Notes: generated by a model not told the origin, from the letters alone. A DNA stretch of 64,000 bases from Haematobia irritans (GCF_050003625.1 NC_134397.1:68546669-68610668), one strand, 5' to 3'. Counted from the stretch's first letter, positions 46,684-58,369 are shown. Program-made: numbers and translations.

Positions 46684-47625
46684 GGGTGATACGGTCAATA
46701 TAAACTTGATGTATTTCTTTCAATTTTGCATTTAAAAAACCTGAACACCCCTCATTTTGAAGGTGTGTGTGTGTACAATGTTGCTCCTATTTTGATTTTG
46801 GAATTCACTCTTCAGTTGTCAAAATGCCGTCCAAGCAAGAAGAGCAACGCATCAAAATTTTGCTCGCGCATCGCGAAAATCCGAGTTACTTGCACGCAAA
46901 GCTGGCAAAATCGCTAAAAGTTGCCAAATCAACCGTTACAAATGTAATAAAAGTGTTTGGGGAACGTTGGTCGACAGCCAGGAAGTCTGGATCGGGGGGG
47001 AAATCGAAAACCGGAAGCCGCTGAGACGACGAAGGGAGTTGCCGGTAGTTTCAAGCGAAACCCTAACCTCTCTCTCCGAGATGCCGCAAATAAGCTGGGT
47101 GTATCGTCTACAACCGTGCATCGAGCCAAAAAACGAGCCGGTCTATCGACTTACAAGAAGGTAGTGACTCCAAATCGCGATGATAAACAAAATACGACGG
47201 CCGAAGGGCGATCCCGGAGGCTGTACACGACGATGCTGACAAAGTTTGACTGCGTGGTAATGGACGACGAAACCTACGTCAAAGCCGACTACAAGCAGCT
47301 TCCGGCACAGGAGTTTTATACGGCAAAAGGAAGGGGAAAGGTAGCAGATATTTTCAAGCACATAAAACTGTCAAAGTTCACAAAGAAATATCTGGTTTGG
47401 CAAGCCATCTGTACCTGTGGCTTGAAAAGCAGCATTATATAGCCTCCGGGACTGTCAACCAAGAAATTTACGTGAAAGAGTGTTTGAATAAACGTCTGCT
47501 GCCTTTCCTGAAGAAACACGGTTGTTCCGTACTGTTTTGGGCGGATTTGGCATCTTGCCATTACGGTAAAAAGGTTCCCAAAGACAAGAACCCTCCCAAC
47601 ACGCCTTCTTCTCTGAGTGTATTTT
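46684..47625 (+). pseudogene. DD37E-type mariner-like transposase, frame-shifted
   Basis: 5' end AGGGTGATACGGTCAATATA is a terminal repeat. ATG at 46824 starts MPSKQEEQRIKILLAHRE, an HTH. A run of seven G (46994-47000) shifts the frame, after which KRNPNLSLRDAANKLGVSST (second HTH) and VVMDDETYVKADY (first catalytic Asp) are read. A second shift near 47430 leads to FWADLASCHYGKK (second Asp). A deletion joins GKK to VPKDKNPPNTP, and the sequence ends before the third acidic residue. DD37E is the usual spacing of this family; this copy has lost that region and the 3' terminal repeat. Confidence 0.8.
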
Positions 47626-48063
47626 AATACTGTCAAATAAGAAAGTTTGAAAAGAATCTCTGTTGGATTATGTGAAAAATTGCTTTTGGGATCATCATAT
47701 AGAATTAAAAGATTTCCCCCTTTTTACCTGGTGGAAAAACGGTATTGGAGCACTTATGTCCATATTTCGTACATTGAACTTCATTCATATTGTATTCACC
47801 ATTTATTCTTATTACTATTGTTATGAGAATTTGATTTTTTGTTAAATTTGGTTTAAATATTATTTGCACATGTGTAATTTACTTGAAATTTACATCGACA
47901 ACGATCTATCACACTGTGGCACTCCACGTCACGTTGTGATGTAAATTTGAACCACAAAACGCAAATGGAAATCATTTTTAAACAGTGGGTTAACCATGAA
48001 AATAGGATGGCTATCTTTTATACCCTAAACCACTATGTAGCCTGTGTGGGGAAAGATCTTAAT
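47626..48063. other. Unassigned DNA
   Basis: No 3' terminal repeat of the preceding element and no gene or repeat recognised. Confidence 0.4.
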
Positions 48064-48890
48064 AAAGGGTGGTTAAAATTTCAGGGGCCGATGTTGATTT
48101 TGAATAAAACACAAACTATTTAGGAAATTATTGTAATTTTATTTTATTATGATATATTGGTATTACTCAATTATGTATGGAACAAAATATCGGCCAAATG
48201 GGCGCCGCGACCTCGGTGGCACACCTTCATCCGATGGTCCAAATTTTCGATGACGCTGAGGCATAATGGAGGTTCTATGCCGTTAATGTGCCGAATTATC
48301 TCATCTCTTAGCTCTTGAATTATTGCTGGCTTATCGACGTACACCTTTTCTTTCAAATAACCCCAATGAAAAAAGTTAAACGGTGTGAAATCACATGATC
48401 TTGGCGGTCAATTGACATCGCCATTACGTGCGATAACACGGCCATTGAATTTGTTGCGCAAAAGAGCCATTGTTTCGTTAGCTGTGTGGCAAGTGGCACC
48501 GTCCTGCTGAAACCACATATCGTCCACATCCATATCTTCCAATTCGGGCCATAAAAAGTTCGTTATCATCTCACGATAGCGAACACCATTCACAGTAACT
48601 GCCTGACCGGCCTCATTTTGGAAAAAATACGGCCCGATGATGCCGCCAGCCCATAAACCGCACAAAACGGTCACTCTTTGTGGGTGCATTGGTTTTTCGA
48701 CAATCACTCTTGGATTCTCATTCGCCCAAATGCGGTAATTCTTTTTATTGACGAATCCACTGAGGTGAAAATGTGCCTCATCACTGAGGATGAGTTTCTT
48801 CGAAAATTGATCATCCACTGTTGCCATTTCTTGGAACCATTCTGCCCATTCACGACGTCCATGGTTCAAGTTGAGTAAGTCTGAAATAGA
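48064..48890 (-). pseudogene. rosa-like (DD41D) mariner transposase, C-terminal two thirds
   Basis: Minus strand: WAEWFQEMATVDDQF, LSDEAHFHLSGFVNKKNYRIW (first Asp), GLWAGGIIGPYFF, WFQQDGATCHTANETM (second Asp), then RNGDVN, TGA, PPRSCDFTPFNFFHWGYLKE, VYVDKP and on to ADILFHT. One in-frame TGA (48411-48413) stands where Trp is usual. The third acidic site, 41 residues after QQD, reads Asn in TPFNFF instead of Asp. The N-terminal HTH is missing. The element's 3' end reads AGGGTGGTTAAAATTTCAG at 48064. Rosa assignment rests on the spacing and motif order. Confidence 0.75.
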
Positions 48891-50227
48891 GAAATGTCAA
48901 ATAAAATTCGAAAAAAAACTTCGCGTTTAGGTGTAGTTACAAGGGTTGCCTTTTAAATTTCATATGAGCTCAATGTAGAATTTTGCAACACTCATGGATA
49001 AAAGAGAAGTTTATTGGGCATGTAAACTTCAGCGTGTCTGCAACAGCAAACTACAGGCAACTATAACTTCTGCACTTAATGCAAATATGAATTACTTTGG
49101 CCCACTGTTATAGATTACATAAAATTGAACCCTTAACCCAAAAACAGAGATATTTGTTGTTATAGTTCCAGTTGTTAGGCTAAAACCGAAACAAAATAAA
49201 ATTGAACAGAAAAATCTGCAAACTTCATATGACTTGTCGCCTCCAAGGGGTCGATGGTCTGTTTTGGTGATATCCCAAAAGGCCTTTGCCGCTACTCTAG
49301 TCAATGGAACTTCAACTTGTGCATGGGTCCTAAAGTGTATTCCACCACCAACAGCAGCCACAGCAACAGCAGACACCGTTGAGTGTAGATCTCTCGGCAT
49401 GGCATTTTGGCCTGTTTCTTCCTCGGTGGTATGCATGTGCGCTCATATCACATTCGCGCATGCGCCGCAATACGGTGCGGTGTGATTGATGAATGTTGGA
49501 AATTTTGTCACTGCTGGGTGCCATTAGTCGGTGGGTCTTTTTTCTTTCATTTATTGCTGATTTGGCCAGTTAATCGTCATACCTCATGTGGGGATATCAG
49601 GCTATGAATTGCTATTCGTTCTCTTATGGGGTTTACAATATTGGAACCCTTTTGTTGTGTTGTTTTTTTGCCGTTAGTTTTTGTAATGTTCCCAGTGTGT
49701 GATGTTGGCTGTTGTTTTGTATGGTGTTGATTTGTAATTTACATAAATTTTTGGTAAATTTTAGCTTTAGAAAAAACCCAATCTTGAAAAAATTCGGTAT
49801 AGTAAATGAACTCTGGTTTTTTGTGTAAAATTCTCCATTAGCTGATTTGGTGGGTCTACCAATACCTGTGGGCTTGGTGCGGGAGGACGTTAGCCAATAC
49901 TCGTATGTTTTATTTAAATGGTGTCAATTTTATAGACTTGTAATATATCTTGTGTGGATTACTAGGCTCTCCTACCTCCCTGGCCAATTGTTGCCTCACT
50001 TGATTGATTTCATTTAATAGCCTCTCAATGACTGAGACTAAAATAACCAGTAATATATTTCAACGGTTGTTAAACTGCTTAATTTATAAAATGCATTTCC
50101 AATAATGATTTTTAGCTTTTATTTGATATTGACAATTCACATTAAAACAAATTGTTTGAGACCATAAATCACTCATAGGCATAATAATGATAGTATAATT
50201 GGTACTGTAGAACTTATGGAAAACATC
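48891..50227. other. Unassigned DNA with a GC-balanced block
   Basis: 49200-49560 has higher GC and CpG (GCGCATGCGCCGCAATACGG) and (CAGCAGC)n at 49350, unlike the neighbours. No frame gives a known domain. It could be a conserved regulatory block or an exon of an unseen gene; undecided. Confidence 0.3.
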
Positions 50228-50231
50228 TTCA

Positions 50232-50748
50232 TTAACACAAGATTAAGCTACTACACTAAGAGCTTCCCTCCACCATGGACTGCGTAGAAACTTCTACAAA
50301 ATCTACAATTCTACAATCGAATTACTTGGACTGTAGTAATTCTTGCCGATGGCAAGGTATCTTAAAACTCTTCTAAATTGGAAGTTAGTCCACACGGGGT
50401 ATATATTAGACAAAACAGCCGATTAAATACGTATATAATGTATATATAAGGGAGTCTATAAATAGTTACGAACCGATATGAACTGTGGCGTTATAATTAG
50501 AGAGCTAGAAGTGAAATACGGGGTTCGCTTTATGTGGGGGCTATATGTAATTATGAAATGATATGGACCAATTTTTATGTGATTGGGGTCGGTTTATCTG
50601 GGGGCTATTTATAAATATAGACCGATATGAAACAATTTTGGCAAGGTAGTTAGCGCCCATATCCTTGCAAAACCAAATCAGATGAAATTTACTCCTCTAA
50701 AAGGCTCAGGAGGGCATATCTGGGGATCCGTTTATGGGGGCTATATAT
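50232..50748 (+). mobile_element. H1 5' fragment
   Basis: CACTAAGAGCTTCCCTCCACCATGGACTGCGTAG, then AATCGAATTACTTGG and units with GGGGGCTATTTATAAATATAG. It ends where the next H1 begins (GGCTATATATAACAAGTATA). Confidence 0.7.
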
Positions 50749-52284
50749 AACAAGTATATACGACCGTAAGTTCGGCCAGGCCGAATCTTATGTACCCTCC
50801 ACCATGGATTGCATAGAAACTTGTACACTGTCATCCACAATCAAATTACTTGGTTTGCGATAACACTTGCCGATGGCAAGGTATCTTAAAACTTCTTAAC
50901 ACCGTCTTCTCAATTGTAAGTTAGTCCATACGGGTATATATTAAACAAAAAAGGCCGATTAAATACGTATATAATTCAGTTTGATAAAATTTTTTATAGT
51001 AATAAAATTTTGACAAAATTTTCTATAAAAATAAAACTTTGGTAGATTATTTTTGTGAATATATAACTATAGACCGATATGGACCAATTTTGGCATGGTT
51101 GTTAGCGTACCAAATTTTAACCGGCTCGAGTGAATTTTGCTCTTCCAAGGGGTTCCGGAGGCCAAATCTAGGGATCGGTTTATATGGGGGCTACATATAA
51201 TTATGGACCGATATGGAATACTTTTTGCATGGTTGTTGGAGACCATATACTAACACCATGCACCAAATTTCAGCCGGATCGGATGAATTGTGCTCCTCCA
51301 AGAGGCTCCGCAAGTCAAATCTGAGCCTCGGTTTATATGGGGGCTACATATAATTATGGACCGATATGGACCAATTTTTGCATGGTTGTTAGAGACCATA
51401 TACTAACACCATGCACTACATTTCAGCCAGATCGGATGAAATTTGCTTCTCTTAGAGGCTCCGCAAGCCAAATCGGGGGATCGGTTTATATGGGGGCTAT
51501 ATATAATTATGGACCGATATGGGCCAATTCTTGCATGGTTGTTAGAGACCATATACTAACAGCATGTACCAAATTTTAACCGGATCGGTTGAATTCTTCT
51601 CTTCCAAGAGGCTCCGCAAGCCAAATCTGAGCGTCGGTTTATATGGGAGCTATACGTAAAAGTGGTCCGATATGATCCATTTTCAATACCATCCGACCTA
51701 CATCAATGATAACTACTTATGCCAAGTATCAAGTCGATAGCTTGTTTCGTTCGGAAGTTAGCGTGATTTCAACAAACGGACGGACGGTAATGCTTAGATC
51801 GACTCAGAATTTCACCACGACCCAGAATATATATACTTTATGGGGTCTTAGAGCAATATTTCGATGTGGGGAGCCACCGTGGTGCAATGGTTAGCATACC
51901 CGCCTTGCATACACAAGGTCGTGGGTTCGATTCCTGCTTCGACCGAACACCAAAAAGTTTTTCAGCGGTGGATTATCCCACCTCAGTAATGCTGGTGACA
52001 TTTGTGAAGTTTTTCAAAACTTCTCTAAGTGGTTTCACTGCAATGTGGAACGCCGTTCGGACTCGGCTATAAAAAGGAGATCCCTTGTCATTGAGCTTAA
52101 CATGGAATCGGGCAGCACTCAGTGATAAGAGAGAAGTTCACCAATGTGGTATCACAATGGACTGAATTGTATAAGTGAGCCTGATACATCGGGCTGCCAC
52201 CTAACCTAACCTAACCTAATATTTCGATGTGTTACAAACGGAATGACAAAGTTAATATACCCCCCATCCTATGGTGGAGGGTAT
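50749..52284 (+). mobile_element. H1 element, full-length, with SINE insertion
   Basis: 5' AACAAGTATATACGACCGTA and TTCGGCCAGGCCGAA. A two-unit minisatellite remnant lies at 50985-51045. GTTTATATGG at 51179, 51331, 51484 and 51637 marks tandem units of 152-153 bp. The tail has ACAAACGGACGGACGG, TTTATGGGGTCTTAGAGC, the SINE, then GTTACAAACGGAATGAC and a TATACCCCCCATCCTATGGTGGAGGGTATA hairpin. Confidence 0.85.
51869..52217 (+). repeat. tRNA-derived SINE, complete with 14-bp target duplication
   Basis: 349 bp between two copies of AATATTTCGATGTG (51855-51868 and 52218-52231). A box TGGTGCAATGG and B box GGTTCGATTCC both fit the Pol III consensus. The body has TATAAAAAGGAGATCCC, and the 3' end is ACCTAACCTAACCTAACCTAA. 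The target duplication shows LINE-type retrotransposition into H1. Confidence 0.92.
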
Positions 52285-52627
52285 AGTTATGAACGGATTT
52301 GGACTAATTTTTGTATGGATGGGTTGGAGGCCATATATAAACAACACGTACCGAAATTCAAACGGATCGGAAACTAATTTGTTCTTCCCAGAGGCTCCGG
52401 AGATCAAATCAGGGGATCGGTTTATATGGGGGCTATATATAGTTATGGGCCTATATCTACCAATTTTTGCATAAACGTTAGAGGCCATATATAAACACCA
52501 CGTACCGAATTTCAACCGGATCGGATGAAATTTGCTCCTCCACGAGGCTCCGCAAGCTATATCTGGGGGTCGGTTTATATGGGGGCTATACGTAAAAGTG
52601 GTCCGATACGGCCCATTTGCAATACCA

Positions 52628-53790
52628 CACGCACAGAAAAAACATGTTTGGACATGGTTGCCGCATCCATTTAATGCTTTTCTAGAGCATGTAATTGCCG
52701 TGAAAACCATGTATTTTGTCTTTGTAAAAATAGTTTTCGGGCGTAGAAAAATGTATGGTGGCAATAAGCATTTGAATGGTTCTCAAATACCACAAACATG
52801 TTCTATCATTTAAATGATAGAATTTGAGACCATTAAATGGTCGGGAAAATCATGTACCTGACCATTCAATTTTTTTTTTACTTTTTTACAGGGAAAAAAG
52901 TATTTTTTATAGGTTAAGTATAGACATGTCTAGAACCATTACATGGCCATAAAGACCATTTACATTTTTTTCGTGACCATTTAATTTTTTAACATGTTTG
53001 GAGCGAAAAGAATTTTATAAAAACATTGAGCAGGTACACACGATTTTCATTTTGCGCGTCAGTCGTGTGTTTATTGTTTCTTGGAATGGACGGAGAATAC
53101 GAATTTACTGTGTTTTGTGTTAATTTATTTATTCAGAAGTGGCACGTGGTTTTATGTGAACACAAAAAAGGAAAGTGTAATTGAAAAAATGTACTTGTTT
53201 TTTGTCCTGCATTCTGCTATATGGTATCATTTATTTTTATTTGCAGTTACATGATGTCTGCGTTTGTACATTTGATGGGCACGATGTAAATATGGAATTA
53301 ATTACTTATTGTTGAAATTGAAATAATATAGTGTGTGTAAAAATATATGATGTTTGCTTGAACGGCATTATAAATACAAATAAACAATGAATTGGTTTAT
53401 AAATAAATAAAAACAAACAAACAAATAAAGTTAATTTTGTGTTTTCTTTTCTCAAGTGGCGTCCTTTTTTCGACGATGAAAAAAGTTTTTTCATAAAGAT
53501 CAAAACATTTTAGATTGTGACCATGTTCTTTTAACTAGGAGAAAAACATTTTTAATGAATACCATAACATTTTAAATCGTGACCATTGTCTCTTCATTCA
53601 AACAAAATTCTTTTTATCAATATAATAACATTTTAGATGAGGACAATTACATTTTTCTTAGAACCATGTTCACTGAGCCAACACCATGTTTGAAGGTTAA
53701 AATGTTACATGGTCGCCGCAAAAATAGCTCCTATCATATTATTTTGCTCTTCGAATATGATTGTGACAATCATGTTTCTTCTATGCGTGC
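52628..53790. mobile_element. CACGCA-ended non-autonomous DNA element, 1.16 kb
   Basis: CACGCACAGAAAAAACATG ... CATGTTTCTTCTATGCGTG. The H1 flanks AATACCA and CATCC suggest a 2-bp CA duplication. The interior is AT-rich with repeated GACCAT / CATTTAATGG words and no transposase. The ends resemble those of the tRNA-bearing element and of 4979-5230. Confidence 0.65.
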
Positions 53791-53816
53791 ATCCCACCTA
53801 CATCAATAGTAACTAT

Positions 53817-54299
53817 CCTACGGGAAATTGGTGCAAATTGCCACTGACGTATCTACCATAGAACTGGTACCGGTGCTCGAATTTTTTAATGGTCGTAATT
53901 TATTGATTTCCGTACTCGCTTGATATTAAAATCTTATTGGATCTACACATTTACTGAAATAATATTATCAAAATAACATATTGTTCGACAAACTTCAAAA
54001 ATTTTTTTATTTTGGGTGCGATTCGGATGCCCAAAATGAAACAGATTTCTAAGAGTTTGTCCGAAACTGGTTCCTGAGGACCTGTCTATGGGGTACTCTT
54101 GCTAAAAGACATGCCCTGCCTTTTTGGAATTTGGTCCAAGTCCAAGACGTGTCCTAAAGTGTAAATTTACCCCGTCAATGACAAACCCATGTTAAAGTGA
54201 CCGGTCCCTTCCATACGTTTTGACCAGAACTGGGACTGGTTCATACACACCAGGGACTAGTCGTGTACCGGACCTGTGGTTGATCCATTTCCCGTAGGG
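53817..54299. mobile_element. CCTACGGGAAAT-family element, complete
   Basis: TCCTACGGGAAATTGGTGC ... GATCCATTTCCCGTAGGG, inverted ends of about 15 bp with a TA on each side; intact H1 reads AACTACTTATGCC. 483 bp, non-coding. Confidence 0.75.
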
Positions 54300-54454
54300 T
54301 ACTTATGCCAAGTTTCAAGCCGATAGCTTGTTCCGTTCGGAAGTTATCGTGATTTCACAGACGGACGGACGGACATGCTTAGATCGACTCAGAAATTTCT
54401 CATATGCCGTCAGAAAGTAAAGAATTCAGAGAGATAAATAAACATAACAAAACA

Positions 54455-55465
54455 AAAAAAAATCTCACGTACTCAATTTTTCACTTTTCTATACCGGTGT
54501 CAGTTGGAACATTTTCTAGTACTTGGTCAATAACCCTTTATTTTTTAATACCATATTTGTATGCTGTGGCATACTTTCAAACAATTCCTTTATAATTTCA
54601 TTCGGTATATTCTTCCACTCAAGCTGTACAATCCCAGCCATCTTCCCACGATTGACCATAAATTTGCAATCGGGTTGAGGTCGAGGGTTTGCGCTGCCCA
54701 ATTCATCACTTGAAATTTTTGCTCACAAAGCCATTTTTTCACTATCTTTAAACTATGCTTCGGATCACCATCCTGTTGAAATACGCCTTCATCTTCAGTA
54801 TAGGTACTCTTGTCAACAAATTCGGGAAGATGAATGTGCAAAATGGCGAGGTAGCCTTCCTTCTTCATTATACCATTTTCTTCAATAGCCCAATGTGCCA
54901 CCAAGTGAAGCAGCCCCAAACCATGATGCTTCCACCACCATGCTTCACAGTTTGCTTAACAGGGTGGCGTTGAATGGTATCGCCAGGACGATGCCAGCAA
55001 TATTGTTTACCGTCCGATTGGAAACGGTTAAATTTTGATTCATCTGACCAGATAACGCGTTTCCAGTCATCTGTCGTCCAATTTGTATGCTCTCTTGCAA
55101 ACTTAATTCGCGCCTTTTGATTCTTTTCGGACAATGCAGGATTATTTTTTTACAGCTGAAACATAGCCAATGTTGTGGAGCGCTCGTCTTGCTGTCCATT
55201 CACTAACTTGCTTATTTTTGGCAACAGTAGCATTTTTCGGCGGTACGGACTTGTTCTGCCTCATTTCTGCCATCATAAGGCGAGCGTCCGCTTCGGTCAA
55301 CAGTTTTCGGCAGCCTCTGGTTTGCTCTTTGGGAGTAGTATTTCGTCTATTTTTGAACCACAGATTGACTTATATTTAGTTCCTTAGCTATTTTCCGCGA
55401 TGAACACCCATTATAAGTTTAGGAAACTATATTGTCTTCCACATCGCGCGATAACATGTTCATTT
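54455..55465 (-). pseudogene. Tc1-like (DD34E) transposase, broken
   Basis: The minus strand starts MNMLSRDVEDNIVS with an HTH piece (SSRKIAKELNISQSVVQK), broken by stops. Then come RRELSLQ / KARIKFAREHTNWTTDDWKR, VIWSDESKFNRF (first Asp), HGGGSIMVWGCFTW, VFQQDGDPKHSLKIV (second Asp) and LDLNPIANLWSIVGR. The third catalytic site, 34 residues after QQD, is Ala where the family has Glu (PIENLW). At least two frame changes (near 55130 and 54890) add to the damage. The terminal repeats are not clear. Confidence 0.8.
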
Positions 55466-55575
55466 TAATTTTTACTTGATATTTTTGCAGTACACTTCGA
55501 ATAAAGATTTAACTCTTCCTAGCAAACACGTTCCTAAACTGATCATAAAGAAAGAACGAAATAAATAAAATAAAA

Positions 55576-57648
55576 AACAAGTATATACGGCCGTAAGTTC
55601 GGCCAGGCCGAAGCTTATGTACCCTCCACCATGGATTGCGTAGAAACTTCTACTGAAGACTGTCATCCAATATCGAATTACTTAGGTTGCCGATGGCAAG
55701 GTATCTTAAAACTTCCTAACACCGTAATATATACCACATAGTCCATATGTGGTATATATTACTAAAAAAGGCCGATTAAATACGTATATAATTATGTTTA
55801 AAGTTTCTATAGAAATAAAATTTTGGCAAAATAAAATTTTGACAACATTTTCTATAGAAATAAAATTTGGAAAAAAATTTCTATAGAAATAAAATTTGGA
55901 AAAAAATTTTCTATAGAAATAAAATTTTGAAAAAAAATTTCTATAGAAATAAAATTTGGAAAAAATTTTCTATAGAAATAAAATTTTGACAAAATTTTCT
56001 ATAGAAATAAAATTTTGACAAAATTTTCTATAGAAATAAAATTTTGACAAAATTTTCTATAGAAATAACATTTTGAAAAAATTTTCTATAAAAATAAAAT
56101 TTTGGTAGATTATTTTTGGTTCGAGTGTCAACCATGATTACGAACCGATATGGACCAATTTTTGTGTGATTGGGGATCGGCTATATATAACTATAGACCG
56201 ATATGGACCAATTTTGGCATGTTTGTTAGTGGCCTTATACTAAGATTTCAACCGGATCGGATGAAATTTTCTCCTCCAAGAGGCTCCGGAGGACAAATCG
56301 ATTTATCGATTTATATGGGGGCTATATATCATTATGGACCGATATGGACCAATTCTTGCATGGTTGTTAGAGACCATATACTAACACCACGTACCAAATT
56401 TCAACCAGATCGGATGAAATTTGCTTCTCTTAGAGCAATCGCAAGCCAAATTTGGGGGTCCGTTTATATGGGGGCTATACGTAAAAGTGGACCGATACGG
56501 CCCATTTGCAATACCATCCTACATCAATAACAACTACTTGTGCCAATTTTCAAGTCGATAGCTTGTTTCGTTCGGAAGATAGCGTGATGTCAACAGACGG
56601 ACGGACATGCTCAGATCGACTCAGAATTTCACCACGACCCAGAATATATATACTTTATGGGGTCTTAGAGCAATATTTCGATGTGTTACAAACGGAATGA
56701 CAAAGTTAATATATGAATTTTGCTCCTCTAAGAGGCTCCGGAGGTCAAATCTGGGGATCGGCTTATAGGGGGGCTATATATAATTATGGGCCGATGTGGA
56801 CCAATTTTTGCATGGTCATTAGAGAACATATACCAACACCATGTACCAAATTTCAGCCGGATCGGATAAAATTTGCTTCTCTTAGAGGCTCCGCAAGCCA
56901 AAATGGGGGCTATATATAATTATGGACCGATATGGAGCAATTTTTGCATGGTTTTTAGAGACCATATACCAACAACATGTACCAAATTTCAGACGGATCG
57001 GATGAAATTTGGTTCTCTTAGAGGCTCCGCAAGCCATATTGGGCGATCGGTTTATATGGGGGCTATATGTAATTATGGACCGATATAGACCAATTTTTGC
57101 ATGGTTGTTAGAGACCATATACTAACACCATGTACCAAATTTCAGCCGGATCGGATAAAATTTGCTTCTCTTAGAGCAATCGCAAGCCAAATTTGGGGGT
57201 CTGTTTATATGGGGGCTATACGTAAAAGTGGACCGATATAGACCAATTTTTGCATGGTTGTTAGAGACCATATACTAACACCATGTACCAAATTTCAGCC
57301 GGATCGGATGAAATTTGCTTCTCTTAGAGCAATCGCAAGCCAAATTTGGGGGTCCGTTTATATGGGGGCTAAACGTAAAAGTGGACCGATACGGCCCATT
57401 TGCAATACCATCCTACATCAATAACAACTACTTGTGCCAAGTTTCAAGTCGATAGCTTGTTTCGTTCGGAAGTTAGCGTGATTTCAACAGACAGACGGAC
57501 GGACGGACGGACATGCTCAGATCGACTCAGAATTTCACCGCGACCCAGAATATATATACTTTATGCGGTCTTAGAGCAATATTTCGATGTGTTACAAACG
57601 GAATGACAAAATTAATATACCCCCATCCTATGGTGGAGGGTATAAAAA
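55576..57648 (+). mobile_element. H1 composite: one copy plus a 5'-less second copy
   Basis: 5' AACAAGTATATACGGCCGTA and hairpin TTCGGCCAGGCCGAA. The minisatellite of about 10 units (55805-56105) is capped by GGTAGATTATTTTTGGTTCG. Tandem units, a tail and GGAATGACAAAGTTAATAT follow to 56712, where the hairpin is lost and units start again. A second tail and complete hairpin (TATACCCCCATCCTATGGTGGAGGGTATA) end at 57648. Confidence 0.85.
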
Positions 57649-57804
57649 AGCTAACGGTATATATTGGTTTTATATTGAGTACATTAATAAGTGCAAAATT
57701 GGGTACACGCGAGTTTTTTGTTTTAACATATTTAGAATTGAAAAAGGAATAAAGGAAAACTAAAATTATTTTGAGTTTCTTTATTGCTGCTTTTTTACTC
57801 GTTT

Positions 57805-58320
57805 ACACTCAAAAAAGTGAACTCTCTATTTCACTAAGGCCAATTTAACTTTATTTTAGTTCATGGAATTATTATATGTGGAGAAAGTTGCCTTTTACTC
57901 TTTACTTTTTTGCGTACGTTAGTTAAATGAACTAAAAAATGGAAAAAAAATTATACTCAAATGAAGTAAAAAGTTTTACTAAATTCGTACTTCTCACAAA
58001 ATAGCTCATTATTTCTTTAAATTTGTAAATTTTATTACAAATGTGCCCATCATGAACTTCGTGTGTCACTAAAGACATTCTTGCAATTTTGAACTCATAT
58101 TTTTTCTTTCAAACTACAAAATTTTTTTTTAACAAGTGAAAAAAATTAATTATGTCTAATAAATTTTCTTGAATTTGTTGAAAAATATTTACTTATTTTT
58201 GTGATATCGGCGCGGTGTCATCGTTTGTAATACTGTTTAGTTAAAATTTTCTAAAAATATTAAAAAATTTCTAAAAATAACTAAATGTTTTCTTCCTGGT
58301 GGGTTCACTGTTTTTCAGAG
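57805..58320. mobile_element. AAAGTGAAC-type MITE
   Basis: ACACTCAAAAAAGTGAACTC ... GGTGGGTTCACTGTTTTTCAGAGT, inverted ends of about 20 bp with mismatches, about 516 bp. AT-rich, non-coding. Confidence 0.6.
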
Positions 58321-58369
58321 TAGAATTGAAAAAAAATTTATTATGTACTCATTTCTGCACGCCACTGTA

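Larger units (their letters stand above)
52285..54396 (+). mobile_element. Further H1 copy, lacking the 5' end, split by two insertions
   Basis: Units begin right after the previous hairpin (TTATGAACGGATTTGGAC). H1 is split at AATACCA / CATCCCACCTACATC by 52628-53790 and at AACTA / TACTTATGCC by 53817-54299. It ends with GACGGACGGACGGACATGC...GATCGACTCAG and no hairpin. Confidence 0.7.

Noticed and set aside
46929..47129. Minus-strand frames over the DD37E element
   Set aside because: Antisense shadows; the plus strand carries the transposase motifs.
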